Positions 35,925-46,870 of a stretch of 64,000 nt of DNA are shown here, one piece after another. The position numbers and the translations under genes are program-made. The stretch is from contig JAODTK010003976.1 of assembly GCA_026419785.1 (NCBI GenBank), positions 1 through 64,000 on the forward strand. The letters are read 5' to 3'. The notes below the pieces were generated by a model. It made no database searches, was not told the DNA's origin, and was given only the letters and a program-made list of their open reading frames with translations. Source of the DNA: Sclerodactyla briareus (Eukaryota > Echinodermata > Holothuroidea > Dendrochirotida > Sclerodactylidae). The first letter of the stretch is position 1; each line of letters begins with the position of its first letter.

Positions 35925-36559
35925 GGCCATTCACACTCCACAAACATTTGATGAAGGCAGATAATAGTGGCGGTTCGGGTGCCCTAACCGTTTAACTCGA
36001 GTCTACGCAGGTTGGTCTCGTACCATGCAACCAAGCTTGTCAACGTGGGTTACTCGTTTAACTCGGGTAACGCGGCTCAGCACTCGGCTTCTTGTTACCT
36101 CTGGCTACTGGGTTGTGAATGGCTGACATATATTAGAATGATACGGTGTGTATGTTTTGCATAGTAAGTCACTACTATTACTCCGCCGTGTGGTATAAGT
36201 ATTAGTGGTCTGCAGACATTCGCACTAATTTTACATGAACCTGTACGGCCGGCGCCATGTTACCACATCGAGTACTGAATGTGCGCAGGATCACGTACCA
36301 CTCATGTCAATTTGTCGTTGGGTTGCTCACGCACGGCGCACGCATGCGCATAATGAGCTAATTATGTCATACTTGTGTTAAACCGTTAATGCCCCCGAAC
36401 GCCACTAATGTGACTCTTTAGCATACCCAAGGGCATTTTGCTTCCTGTTACTACACAGAGTGAACGGGACTAGCTCCCATTGGCAGCGTCAGGGTCATCG
36501 GTCGCTGATAAGGTGCCATAAGTCTCACTGATTAGGCTGCCTACGCACATGTCTCAATG

Positions 36560-37160
36560 AAGGTCGTGAGTTTGGATCCGTGATCGGGTTGCTTATTCAT
36601 ACGAACCAATTGACTCACCACTGACTCACATAGCTCCATACCGATTACGTATTCGTATGAACTATTGCTCATCACGGGCACAGGCATCAATATCAATTGC
36701 ATATTCGTATGAACTACTCGACTTCCCCCGCACATACTTAACCAATATCATACGTTGTTCATACGCACCATCGATTCAACCCCGACATACTTTATATCAA
36801 TAATCTCTGCGTTTCGTAGCGAACTAATTGCTTACCACGGCATATTTATATCAATATCGTAAGGTTCGTACAACAATTTGACTCATAACTACACAGCATA
36901 TATTTATATCGGTTGCTTATTCGTACGAGATATTGACTCATCCCTTACCGTTACCTCCTTGATCATATAGATTCCGTTTTCGTATGAACCATTGACTCAC
37001 ACGGACAGCTTAGCCCTATATCAATATCGATTGCGTTATCCGACTAACTTAAGCAATTATACCACGGGACATAGATCTTTATTAGATTACCTATAGGTTC
37101 TCGTACGAACCAGAAACATTTACTCACCACTGACAATACTTATATCATATCCATTCATTT
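36560..37160 (+). repeat. ~58-bp degenerate tandem array
   Basis: About ten units have the order ATATCAATATCGATTGCG, TATTCGTATGAACC, ATTGACTCACCAC and GGACATACTT. Spacing is 55-62 bases and divergence is high. Confidence 0.8.
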
Positions 37161-37394
37161 TTAGAGAAAAAGCGTTTGTCGTACACCCGCAGGCGTGTAC
37201 TTGCCTACTAAAAGCGTCAGACCACTAACGAGCGCCAGAATGGTGGTCAAAGGGATCGTACAAGACCGAAAGCCAAAATCTTATGATTCCTTGACTCTTT
37301 CTACACCTATAGCAAGACCAAGGACAAATGGGAGATTGTACCCATCTCATTGTGGAACATAATGTTTGACGAATTTCTCAATTTTTTTTAAACC

Positions 37395-38580
37395 ACCATA
37401 GGGTCTCCTATACTCTTGTAAAGGCCACCCCTATTTTCAAGGATTTCAACTTTTGAACCTATGGTGACCCTCAAAACAATAGGTTACATTTACTCATCAT
37501 GGAGCACACATACCAAGAGAGATCATCCATTCAGTGTTGGGTCGAGTTATCATGTTTCACAAGCCATAATTGGCCAATAAATTGTTTCACAAGGTTTTCA
37601 TACTTTGACCTCTGGTGACCTCCGATACCTCTGACCTGACCCCAAAACAATAAGGTTCATGTAATCATCATGGGGAACATACACTACAAGTATAGCTCAT
37701 CCATCTAGGTGGGGTCTATTTATCGTCACAAGCCAAAATTGTGCCAAATTATTGACTTTTCAACAACTTTCTATTTTTGACCAAATCACTCCGCCTATAC
37801 CAAAAACAATAGGGTTTCCTGTACTCCCATAAGGAGAGCTCCACACCACATTTGAACCCTGATCAGACCAACCTTCGGACTTATCGTTTCACAGGTTTTT
37901 TTTTTTTTCAAGACCTTGACCCCTCTGGTGACCTCAGATGACCTCTGACCTGACCCCAAAACAAAGGTATATGGACTCATCATCATGGAATACGCATACC
38001 GTAGACTTCATCCATCATGTTGGGTTAGTTATCGAATGTTCACAAGCCAAATTGCCAAATTATTGACTTTTCCAGCCACTTTCACCAATTTCCTATTTTT
38101 GACTAAAATTCACCTCCAACTATCCCAGAACAATAGGGTCCTGTACTCCCCCTAAGAACGCTCTACAACCACATTTGAAACCCGATCCAGACCAACCATT
38201 TCGGACTTTCGTGTTCACAAGGTTTCAGACCTTGACCTCTGTTGACCGCTCAGATGACTCTGACCCGACCCCAAAACATAGTTCTGTACTCCTCATGGGA
38301 AACACCCTCAACTATGAGCTTCATCCATCTAGGTTTGTCGAGTTATCGTGTTCACAAGCCCAAAATTGGCCAAATTATTGACTTCACCAATTTTCTATTT
38401 TGACCAAAATCACCCCCGACCCCTACCAAAAACAATGGGTTCCTGTACTCCCCCTAGAAGCTACACCTTCAGATGGACCTCTGACCTGACCCAAACATAG
38501 GGTCAGTTCTTATCATGGGGGACACATATACCAAGTATGAAGCGTTCATCTCCGGTGGGGTCAAGTTATTTGTTCACAAG
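37395..38580 (+). repeat. ~156-bp tandem monomers in a ~312-bp higher-order unit
   Basis: The word CAAAACAATAGGG (with variants) recurs at about 37475, 37643, 37800, 37955, 38127, 38268 and 38425, a 141-172-base spacing. Two monomer types alternate. Type A continues with ATGTACTCATCATGGGG, GTATGAGCTTCATCCATC and GGGTCGAGTTATCG. Type B continues with TCCTGTACTCCCC, CACATTTGAAACC and AGACCAACCATTTCGG, then GACCTCTGGTGACCTCAGA. Both end near GTTCACAAG-containing text. The array ends in CA-rich sequence. Confidence 0.85.
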
Positions 38581-38583
38581 CCA

Positions 38584-38665
38584 ATGCGTCACACACATAC
38601 ACCACACACCATACCACACGCACACCACACACAAACACACACACACACACATACAGACACACACC
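38584..38665. repeat. (CA)n-rich microsatellite
   Basis: An imperfect CA run follows directly on the tandem array. Minus-strand copies of the array family at 25.2 and 27.9 kb also carry a GT-rich stretch at the corresponding edge, so it belongs to the repeat. Confidence 0.85.
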
Positions 38666-39169
38666 CTGGGCATGACTGCACTAGATTCCTCCCACTTCGT
38701 CAAGGCATCAAAAATGTTTTTTTCCTTCCATTTTGACACCACAGATCGAAGCAAATGACACTTTCTGGGAATATGGCCGCCATCGAACATCATGTTCCCA
38801 TTGTCCCACATTGCGGGTGTCGATATCTTCCGGGCCGCGGAAGGCAAATTGATGAAGAACTATCTGTACATCAGCGAATGCTAAACAACTGCGGCAACAC
38901 CTGGTAAATGACACATGCATCACACCATAAATTATGTCAAATTTACTACGAACGCTTAGTGTTGATATTGTCCTAATTGAATGCATGCATTTAACGGTCA
39001 CAAAACAGCACCGTCAAACTGTCAAATGCTTTTGCCTATTGGCGTATTTCCCATTTGCTGCCACAGGGGGGGGGGGGTTTGACCCCACACACCCCGTTCG
39101 CGACGGATTCGGGTGTTTGACACCCCCTCCCCCACCCCCAAACAACACCGACACCCGGTGGCTGGCGGC

Positions 39170-39992
39170 CATGCTCAAGATCAAATGGTAAAAATAGACT
39201 GAAGGCTGTTTGGGGCGGCAAATACGAGGGCGCAATTCACTTCCCCATATCTTGTTTATTTTTTGAGATATATACGCGACGGCAGCTTAGGAATCTTGCT
39301 TTTTGAGTGACATAAATGAACTCGGGGTAATAGCGAATTTCATCATATATTCCGACTTGGGTGTATATTCTACTTGGTCGCTAAAGATAAATCGGAGTTT
39401 GTCATATCGATTAAGTGTAAAATTTTCATCACCTGAACACTTTATTCGGATTTCACGGATCCGACTGACCCGTTCTCTTTTCTTTCTGCACTCCACCATC
39501 TTTCCGCCATTTAAAATTTTTGCGTACTCGGCCGTAAAGATTAAAAAAATACATATCGGATAGAAACACTGGCATTTCAGCCCGACGACCTCTTTTGACG
39601 GAGTATGTTACGGTTTCCGTGACCCACCAACCCCCCCCCCACCCATTCCCTCGAAAAAGAAAAAGTTACTTCATTATCGGTCCATTTTGCATATCAATTA
39701 TCGTTAGTGACATTAGCGGTCAAATTTTATATCATTATCCGTTAGTGATTCATAAAAAAGTTACTTCATTATCGGCAAATTGGTGATTCACTTATCGGTT
39801 GAGACATTGTTACTCCATTATCGGTTAGACCCATGATCATTAATCGGTTGAAAAGTTACTTCATTATCGTCAATTTTTATATCATTATCGGGTGTTACTT
39901 CACTATCGGACTCACATTTTTATATCAATTATCGGTAGTGATTCTTATCGGTTGGTTACTCATTATCGGTGGTAACAAGCGTGCATAAAAAC
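39170..39992 (-). repeat. Right arm of a 6-kb inverted-repeat composite
   Basis: The reverse complement of this segment matches the left arm in order: CGTAACATACTCCGTC, TCGGGCTGAAATG, AATGGCGGAAAG, GAAATCCGAATAAAGTGTTC, ACACCCAAGTCGGAATATAT, TTTGCCGCCCCAAAC and TTTGATCTTGAGCATGG. The outer part (39668-39975) is the inverted ATTATCGGTT tandem array. The outermost GGTAACAAGCGTGCAT corresponds to GGACGTGTGTTACAACC on the left. Confidence 0.8.
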
Positions 39993-41254
39993 ATCAAAAA
40001 ACAGCAATATTTTTCAGAGTAAAGGTGCTTTTACTAGGCACGCCAAAGGCGAATGTGCGAATACGCGATACAGACTACTTTTCGCTCCTGTATTATTCCT
40101 ATGGGTCTTTCCATTGGCACGCGAATGTGCTAATACGCGAATGTTTTCGTTTGACAATTCGAATCCGTGCCACGGAGGGGGACGGGGTTGAGCGGGGGTC
40201 ACCTATACTTTAGAGGGCGCCGGGAGAGCAGGTTTCCTACCTCTCTTACCCTCATATACCCTCGATGCTATTTTGGGCTCACTTACATTCCTGCATTAGT
40301 CCAATCACTCCCGACTTTACTGGCTGGGAATTGTTATTTTCGACGTACTATTTCTTCGCCGACTCGTTTTTCACCTCCCCCTCCCCATTTTCCCGTTTTT
40401 TCTTTGTGCCGTCGAGTTCCGGTTTGTCCACTCCGCTAAACTTCTTCCCCCCTCCCGCAACCCGCCATCATCCGCCCCAATCCACTGCTACGTAGCCACT
40501 GTGCGCCTGCATTGCGCCCGCGCGTGATCTTGAACGTTATTCCGAATTTTCTGGCCCTTAGGCTACGCACGCCCATCCTTGCCATGCATGCCCATTCTCC
40601 TATCCAGATTTGCCGGATACTATTTGTTTCCCATGCTGTTGCCTAATTTCCATTTGTGATCAACTGTTTATATTCGTCCTCATATTGTTACTATGTTTAA
40701 TCTCGTTCAGTTTGCCTATAATTCTTAATCCCAGAATGTGTGTTACCATGGATATCCAGTGATTTTCGTGTACAGTGTACCCGTACTACACAGTTCTGCA
40801 CTGAAAGACATCGCTGGGAGGTATACGACATTGGGCTGGGAGAAACCCGCGATTCATGACCAGTGGAACGCCGAATGGGACACCGTCAACCGAGAATTTC
40901 AGTATTTCGCTGGCAAGATATCGCATTATCGTGTCTCATACATCGTGCAATGCCCTTCATTTCGCCTGTTAAATTAGGCCTACCATATTCCATTGCTTAT
41001 TCTATCTGTGCTATATGTTCGAATAACGGCATGATGATCGTGAAGGGTTTTATAACTTGATCGGTGGAAATTTTCCCCAAGGTCTCCGGAATCTTCCGCA
41101 CTCGGGTTGGATAGATCTACTCGTGAAATCGACCAACCCGGAAATTATGTTTTTAGCCCTCTTTTGACCCACCCAGGCATTGAATAACCAATTGATTGAA
41201 CACCTACGGCCGGAAAATGGTCGTGTCATTCTAGTATAACTCTGTCACTCATGC
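39993..41254. other. No gene recognised
   Basis: Pyrimidine-rich DNA around 40355-40495 with short frames only. Confidence 0.4.
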
Positions 41255-41257
41255 ATG

Positions 41258-41594
41258 CTCACTAAAACAAAGAGTGAATTTCACACATCCATTGGCGTGG
41301 TCACTCAGCATACCTCGACTGTAGAGTGGAATTTCACTCTAATAGAGTGCAGTATCCCTCGATAATAGGGCGGCGATCCGCTCCAATGGAGTGGAATGTT
41401 GCTCTGAATGGAGTAATGATCACCATGCTTGTGCTCTCTATGAAAGCATTGGAAGTGATCAGTCATCACACTTCGAATTCCAAAGAGTGAAGTATGCTCC
41501 ATAATGGGTAAGATTTTTCTACATGGATGAATGGAGTGATGATCCCACCGCACACTTCATTGGAGTGAAATTCACTCTTGTTTTTGGAGTGTGG
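41258..41594. mobile_element. MITE-like element with terminal inverted repeats
   Basis: The left end AAAACAAAGAGTGAATTTCAC (41264-41284) is the reverse complement of the right end at 41565-41585, with one mismatch and a one-base length difference. The similarity extends a few bases outward. The interior repeats GGAGTGGAATTTCACTC-like and AATGGAGTGATGATC-like words in both orientations, giving subterminal inverted repeats. There is no coding capacity, as expected for a non-autonomous DNA element. Confidence 0.75.
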
Positions 41595-42234
41595 TCGCCA
41601 TTTCTTGGAGATTCTCATACGTGTTTAAGAACTAGGATAGGCCCATAGCCCATAGCCTACAGATGTTGTCGTCATTGGGTGGACTGCGTCTCCTCTGTTT
41701 TTCTTCAATAATGAAGATCTCCTGTGGCAATAATGCCAATTTGGCTAAATTGCTGTGGCTTGACAGACAGCCAGTTTTTTGTCCGTTTTTGCGCTAAATA
41801 GCTGCTCATCGGTTCTGTGTTCCCCCCGCGTGAATTTTCGCGAGTCGCGATTCTCGGCCTAGGAGATACCCACGCGACACCTATTCCCCTTCTGGGAAAC
41901 TGGGAAATGGCGCTCAGCAGGTAATGTGAAATAAGCGAGAGAGAACTAGGGGTCATTCGTATATCACAAGGACAGTGAAAGCTTACTGGTCTGATTCACC
42001 ATTTGCCAGTTCGAAATGGATTTCAGACCACTTCCTTGAGCTTCGCGGTCATCAGGAGAGCTCGTTTTGACGGAGTCGAGCCAATTTCCCCTCCACCATA
42101 ATGCAATTTATCAACGTATTTTTATTCATTACATGCACTCACCAGATTGGAAGGTTGCTTCATCAAGAGCTGACTTTCCAAGTTGTATTAATGACGCCTT
42201 GCAATCAAAAAATTCCGGTTTAAATTTCAGCACG
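41595..42234. other. No gene recognised
   Basis: A short direct duplication (GCCCATAGCCCATAGCC) at 41640 and short frames only. Confidence 0.4.
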
Positions 42235-42458
42235 TCATCAAGGGTTATCCATGGTGGCTGTCGTTGCGGTGCAATGGTACGTCTTGGATTAGGTTTGTCG
42301 GCTGTGAGCAGTCAGTTGAATGAAGGTGGTCTGATCCATGGAGTTCACTGATCCTTTCGCAGGGGACGTAAATGGTTCCCGGGGCATCTTGACAATAGCT
42401 AAACCCCTGTCACAATATCATCGTGCACTAGTCGAGAAAGAAAGCGAAATATGCATTG
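42235..42458 (+). mobile_element. tRNA-derived SINE, family A partial copy
   Basis: It shares TGTGAGCAGTCAG, GGGGACGTAAATGG, TTCCCGGGGC and GTGCACTAGTCGAGAAAGAAAG in the same order as copies 1 and 2. The head is truncated or eroded. Confidence 0.55.
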
Positions 42459-44190
42459 TTCCCATCCGCTCTCATATGTTCGGAGTTCCTTGATGGCCTT
42501 ACTTGGCTTCCTGAACCCATATAAATCCAATGAAATAGTATCGGTCAACACACTTATGATAATAACTGGACGAGACTAGCCTGAGATAAATGTTGACATC
42601 AAAATCACCACAGGTTGCACCTGATTCTCGCCAACTTAGATGATGAAACTCGCAAAAACACCCATGGCCTATTGTATCCCCGAACATGAAGTTTGTCGAG
42701 ACCTCATGGTTTTAAGGGCTGTTGTTCTTCGCCCCGCCGTTTCCGCGGATTTTTTCCCTCCGATTTTGTTTAACTTTGACGGATTCGAACGGAACTTGGA
42801 GAATGGAGAGTTTTTTAGTCCTAAACACATGAAGGTCATTTCAGGTTAACAGGAGGCACATTTGCATAGTTTAGCGTTCTTCCATACATAGCCCTATCTG
42901 AAGGAAACTTCGATAATGTGGACTACGTTGGTTCCATGACAACGGTAGGTCATTTCAGAGTCACGAGTCACCAGAGTCAATGAAACATGATATCAGTGCT
43001 TTCTCCAAATTAGGTCTTCAAAGTCAGTTTCTGCGGGGATATACCGTCGTTGTTTAACTTACCCGCCTAACATTCTTGTTCCAACAATATTTGGGCAATA
43101 ATCACACTTCATAGGGCGATACGATTACTAAATCTCCTGTACTTCCGGTATTAAGCCACATCTTAATTATCAATGTGGAGAGTAGGTGTCAAATAACCCA
43201 AACGAAGTTAACGTATGGAGGCTACCCAATCCTCCACCGTGAGCACATGGACGTATACACGAGATATTCAATGGGGTATTTGCCCGAAGTGCCGCCAAAA
43301 CCACCAAAACCGTATTTTCGCGCGTTGGCGCGTTAATTGTTCATTTTCCTGTAACAAGTATCAAAACTCAGTGAAGAGTCCGAGCTACTCTACACTTATT
43401 TTGAAAGTGTACCCGAATTCCATCATGAGTTTTACCTGCACTAGTTGGACATATTTTTCCAGAAGGCAGTCTTACTCTGGCGCGTATCTATATCATCTGC
43501 CTGTAAGTAAGGTCGTCATAACAAACAAACAATAAATATATTTAGCCCCAGTCGTTCCTATCTCAATAACATATATAAGATTGAGACAAGTTTCACTTTA
43601 CCTAAGCCCAATCTGTCATTACACACAGTGTCGGAGCTTGATGGTATTAAAAGTTAAAAAACGCCCTCACTAATTATCAACAAGCATAATGTTACCTAGA
43701 AGCAGCAGTGGCCATTACTTAGCAGGGCGTATCATAAACCCGGGGGCGCAGGTCACTGTCCAAGCGGAGCCGCCATCCAATCCAGTTTTTTGGGCGCGAT
43801 CGCAGAAGCAAATTTTGAGGTTTCATCAACACCTAGATCGCGGGTGAAATGGCTCCTCTGGTGCTGAGAGACGCGTTATACGCACATAATCGGCTAGGAA
43901 ACAAAGTGCCTGCTCATGGTGGAATTACAAACTGAACAATAATGTTCTTTGCATCTCATAATTGAAACTATTGAAACTTTTTCGATGTTTTGCCGATCAA
44001 CTAACCGAGCCAGACCTACAACCCAAATTCTCCAAGATCATTGCAAAACGCCACAGAGAATTCAGCCGACTCAAAATTTATAACCGCATTATTTCTCATA
44101 GTTCATCGTACCTCAACAAAAAATACATAAACTGATGAAACGGTTTCGTCTTTCAGCAATATGTTTAGGTTACATAGTCCCATACCTATT
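42459..44190. other. No gene recognised
   Basis: A frame at 43230-43330 reads EHMDVYTRYSMGYLPEVPP and then a KPPKP stretch, resembling a proline-rich, tyrosine-bearing tail. There is no family match or clear splice context, so it is not called. Confidence 0.35.
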
Positions 44191-44195
44191 CATCG

Positions 44196-44217
44196 ATATT
44201 ATATATTATATATCTAT

Positions 44218-44255
<38 letters not shown>

Positions 44256-44316
44256 ATATTATATATCTATATATATATATATATATATAATATATATATC
44301 TATATTATATATATAT
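44196..44316. repeat. (AT)n microsatellite
   Basis: About 120 bases of AT repeats with CTAT interruptions; self-complementary. Confidence 0.95.
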
Positions 44317-44864
44317 GCGCCATACGCCATATGAGTGACAACTTGATTCTCTCTGCCCTAGCCCATACCAGTAAGCCCGACACTAAACAAACGGCTATAT
44401 TCTGGTCACGATAATTACAGTGCCGTATATGTTATCAGCGAGAAAAAAAAAGAAAAAATGAATGGACAATCGGTTCATGTTTGAATCACTGATGTGTTAC
44501 GAACATGTGCATTCTTCCCTTCATAGCCGTACATTCATCTCAGGCTGAGATCATCGAGGCACATTCAATACGGTCCTTTCTCTGCATCGGACCGTATGGG
44601 GGGGCAACTTGCTTAGGGCTTTGGCGGCTGCAGCCGAGCTGGGACCCCTGCGCTAAAAAAACCATGCAAAGTGGGCAGTGGCTGTTTTCGGCAAACGATC
44701 CCCCCCACCCCCCCCCCCCCAGCTTGATAAATAAGGGCTCATACTTGGCATCTTGCGGTGAGGGTTCATTGGGCAGAAAGTTATGATACTGTGGTTAGCC
44801 ATCTCCCTGACGTTTCTTCCCATGAGGTTTTGATGCACGACCAGGATCTCGTCGGTCCGTTTCG

Positions 44865-45015
44865 AAAAGTGGGTGGTGTTGGGGGGGGGGGGGGCGATGT
44901 GACTCGTAATTCACTACCTAGCGGACGCCAACCAATGGTGGCGCGTATCGTACCCAAGAAATTTAAGCTTGATATATCTCCTATATCTCCGGAGATGGCA
45001 CTTGCCCGGGCCTAA
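44865..45015 (+). repeat. Interspersed repeat with G-run head, copy 1
   Basis: A G-run (44881-44894) is followed by CACTACCTAGCGGACGCC, CGTACCCAAGAAATTT, TATATCTCC and TTGCCCGGGCC. The same order is seen at 45436-45620. Confidence 0.55.
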
Positions 45016-45435
45016 TTTCAAATCTGGATGTGCAATTTTAAGTGACGAATAATGTTGAAGAGTTGTCACTCTGCAGATATAGGCAGATAAATAACAACAC
45101 AGCATCTACGACCCCTTCATCCCTATTTTTTTAACGAAAGAATATTCAGCAAGTATTTCAAACCTAAACCGAAGAACCTACTGCAAGATTAAAATTTACG
45201 TAAACAGGTGGAGCTAATTGAACCCCCACCCCCGTCATTTTCTTTAGTCCTTACTATCTGATCACAAAATACAATATGTGAATTAACGGACACACCCGTT
45301 GCGAAATGTTACGACTGATTTTGCCGGGGGGGGTATCTAAACAAAGCCCAATCATTGCTTGGCACGGGATCGTTGAGTAAATGTTGAGAGGAATAGGCCT
45401 CATATTGCAGGACATCGGTTAACTTTGGTACTTTA

Positions 45436-45620
45436 CTTCATTGGCGTATCTAGGATTTTTTTTTCAGTGGGAGGCCTGGAGGGGAGGGGGGGGGTGCATA
45501 TTTCTAGGTCGTGGCCTATGTCACTACCTAACGGATAGACAAACATCGGTTGGTGAGTAGCGTAGGCCTACCCCAGAATTTCGGGATATAAGGTCTCCTA
45601 GATGTTAAGACTTGTGGGCC
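45436..45620 (+). repeat. Interspersed repeat with GGCGTATC-type end, copy 2
   Basis: The start TTGGCGTATCTAGGATTTTT is followed by G-runs, then CACTACCTAACGGATAGAC, CTACCCCAGAATTTCG, TAAGGTCTCC and TGTGGGCCCC, collinear with 44865-45015. The edge CAGTGGCGTATCTAGG-type sequence is a common end of non-autonomous elements in marine invertebrates (recollection). Confidence 0.6.
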
Positions 45621-46599
45621 CCTCAGTGATATTTTGGTAAACATTTAACTTTTTTGCTTACCCATGTCTTCGCCTAGTTGCGCTACTCGAGTTTCTCACT
45701 CTCACTTGATTATCACTGCCCTCGATGCCTGTGACATGGGTGTTGTCTTAACTTGGTTTTTATTTTATCGCACTGACTGTACCTGCCCTCAGCTCCTGAA
45801 AAAAAAAAAAAACTACGGCGGGGATGGGAAAAAAAAAAAACGTATTGAAGGCTTTTAATCCAGGGCAGTTGGAATTAAGGGCTGTTCACACTTGTGCATT
45901 ACGATCGATACTATACGCTAAATTTATCGGTGGAGTGTTACACCTGTGCGATAAAAATGTCGTTACGATAATTTGATCTGACTCTCTGCGCCTAACATAA
46001 CGAGAGAGTAGTGGGATTTTAGTTTATAGAGAGAAGCACAAGTTTACCCCTTTTGTCGTTTCAGGCGGTGGAATAGCCCCCCCCCCCTGGTCGCAAGTTT
46101 TTTTGAGACCAAGGTCGTATTTTCAAAAGCAATTCGAAGCTTGGTCTCCTCAGTAAACTGTAGTAGGCGTGGAGAAACAGCAATTGACGTCACGAATCAA
46201 CAGCCACTGGTTTTGGACCTCACCATCCACCCGCCTACCCTTTCGTTAGACACCCAGACAAACCCTCTGGAGAAGTTTTCGGTTTCGCGTTGGGGTAAAC
46301 TGGTGTGCGTGTTTATTATTTTAGTTTTTAGCAAGGCCGGCGGCAATCGTTGAGCAATTATGTCCATCTTTCGACAAAGAATGGTCAACATTAATTTCAT
46401 TCGAAATTTAATTCAACTCACCCTTATAGCGGGTATGTGGGCAACCCATCGAAACTATCCCATTAACACCATGACTTTCCCCCTGATAGCCTTTAGTGGG
46501 GGGGGGGGTGGCTTTCCTCCGGCCTCCATATCATATCTTATCATTCGAGATGCCGGAAGCTGATGATGTAGTACTAAAATCGTGGGAACACACGATTAA

Positions 46600-46870
46600 T
46601 TTGCGTATATGACTCACAATAACCTCTTTTCAGTTCCTCTTGTATCTTCTCCCACCCTTCCCCTCCTCCTGTCACTCATTTCACTTCCTCTTCGCCTTCC
46701 TCTTTTTATTCTTCTCCCTTCTTTCCATTCCCCCCTTTCTCCCCCTCTCCCCCTTTTTCTTCTTTCCTTTTGTTTCTCCTCGGTCTTTTTTCCACTCTCT
46801 TTCTTTTTTCTCTCTTCCCCCCCCGTGTGGGGCGCGCCCCTAAAGCCCCCCCCCCCCCTCCTAGATACGC
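46600..46870. repeat. Pyrimidine-rich tract ending in GCGTATC-type element edge
   Basis: About 200 bases of C/T on the plus strand (46640-46860) end in a C-run and CCTAGATACGCGCCTG, the inverse of CAGGCGCGTATCTAGG. Open frames on both strands here arise from base composition and are not genes. Confidence 0.6.

Noticed and set aside
38515-38847. Overlapping ORFs rich in His/Thr or Cys/Val
   Set aside because: They are translations of the CA-rich microsatellite and flanking tandem array.
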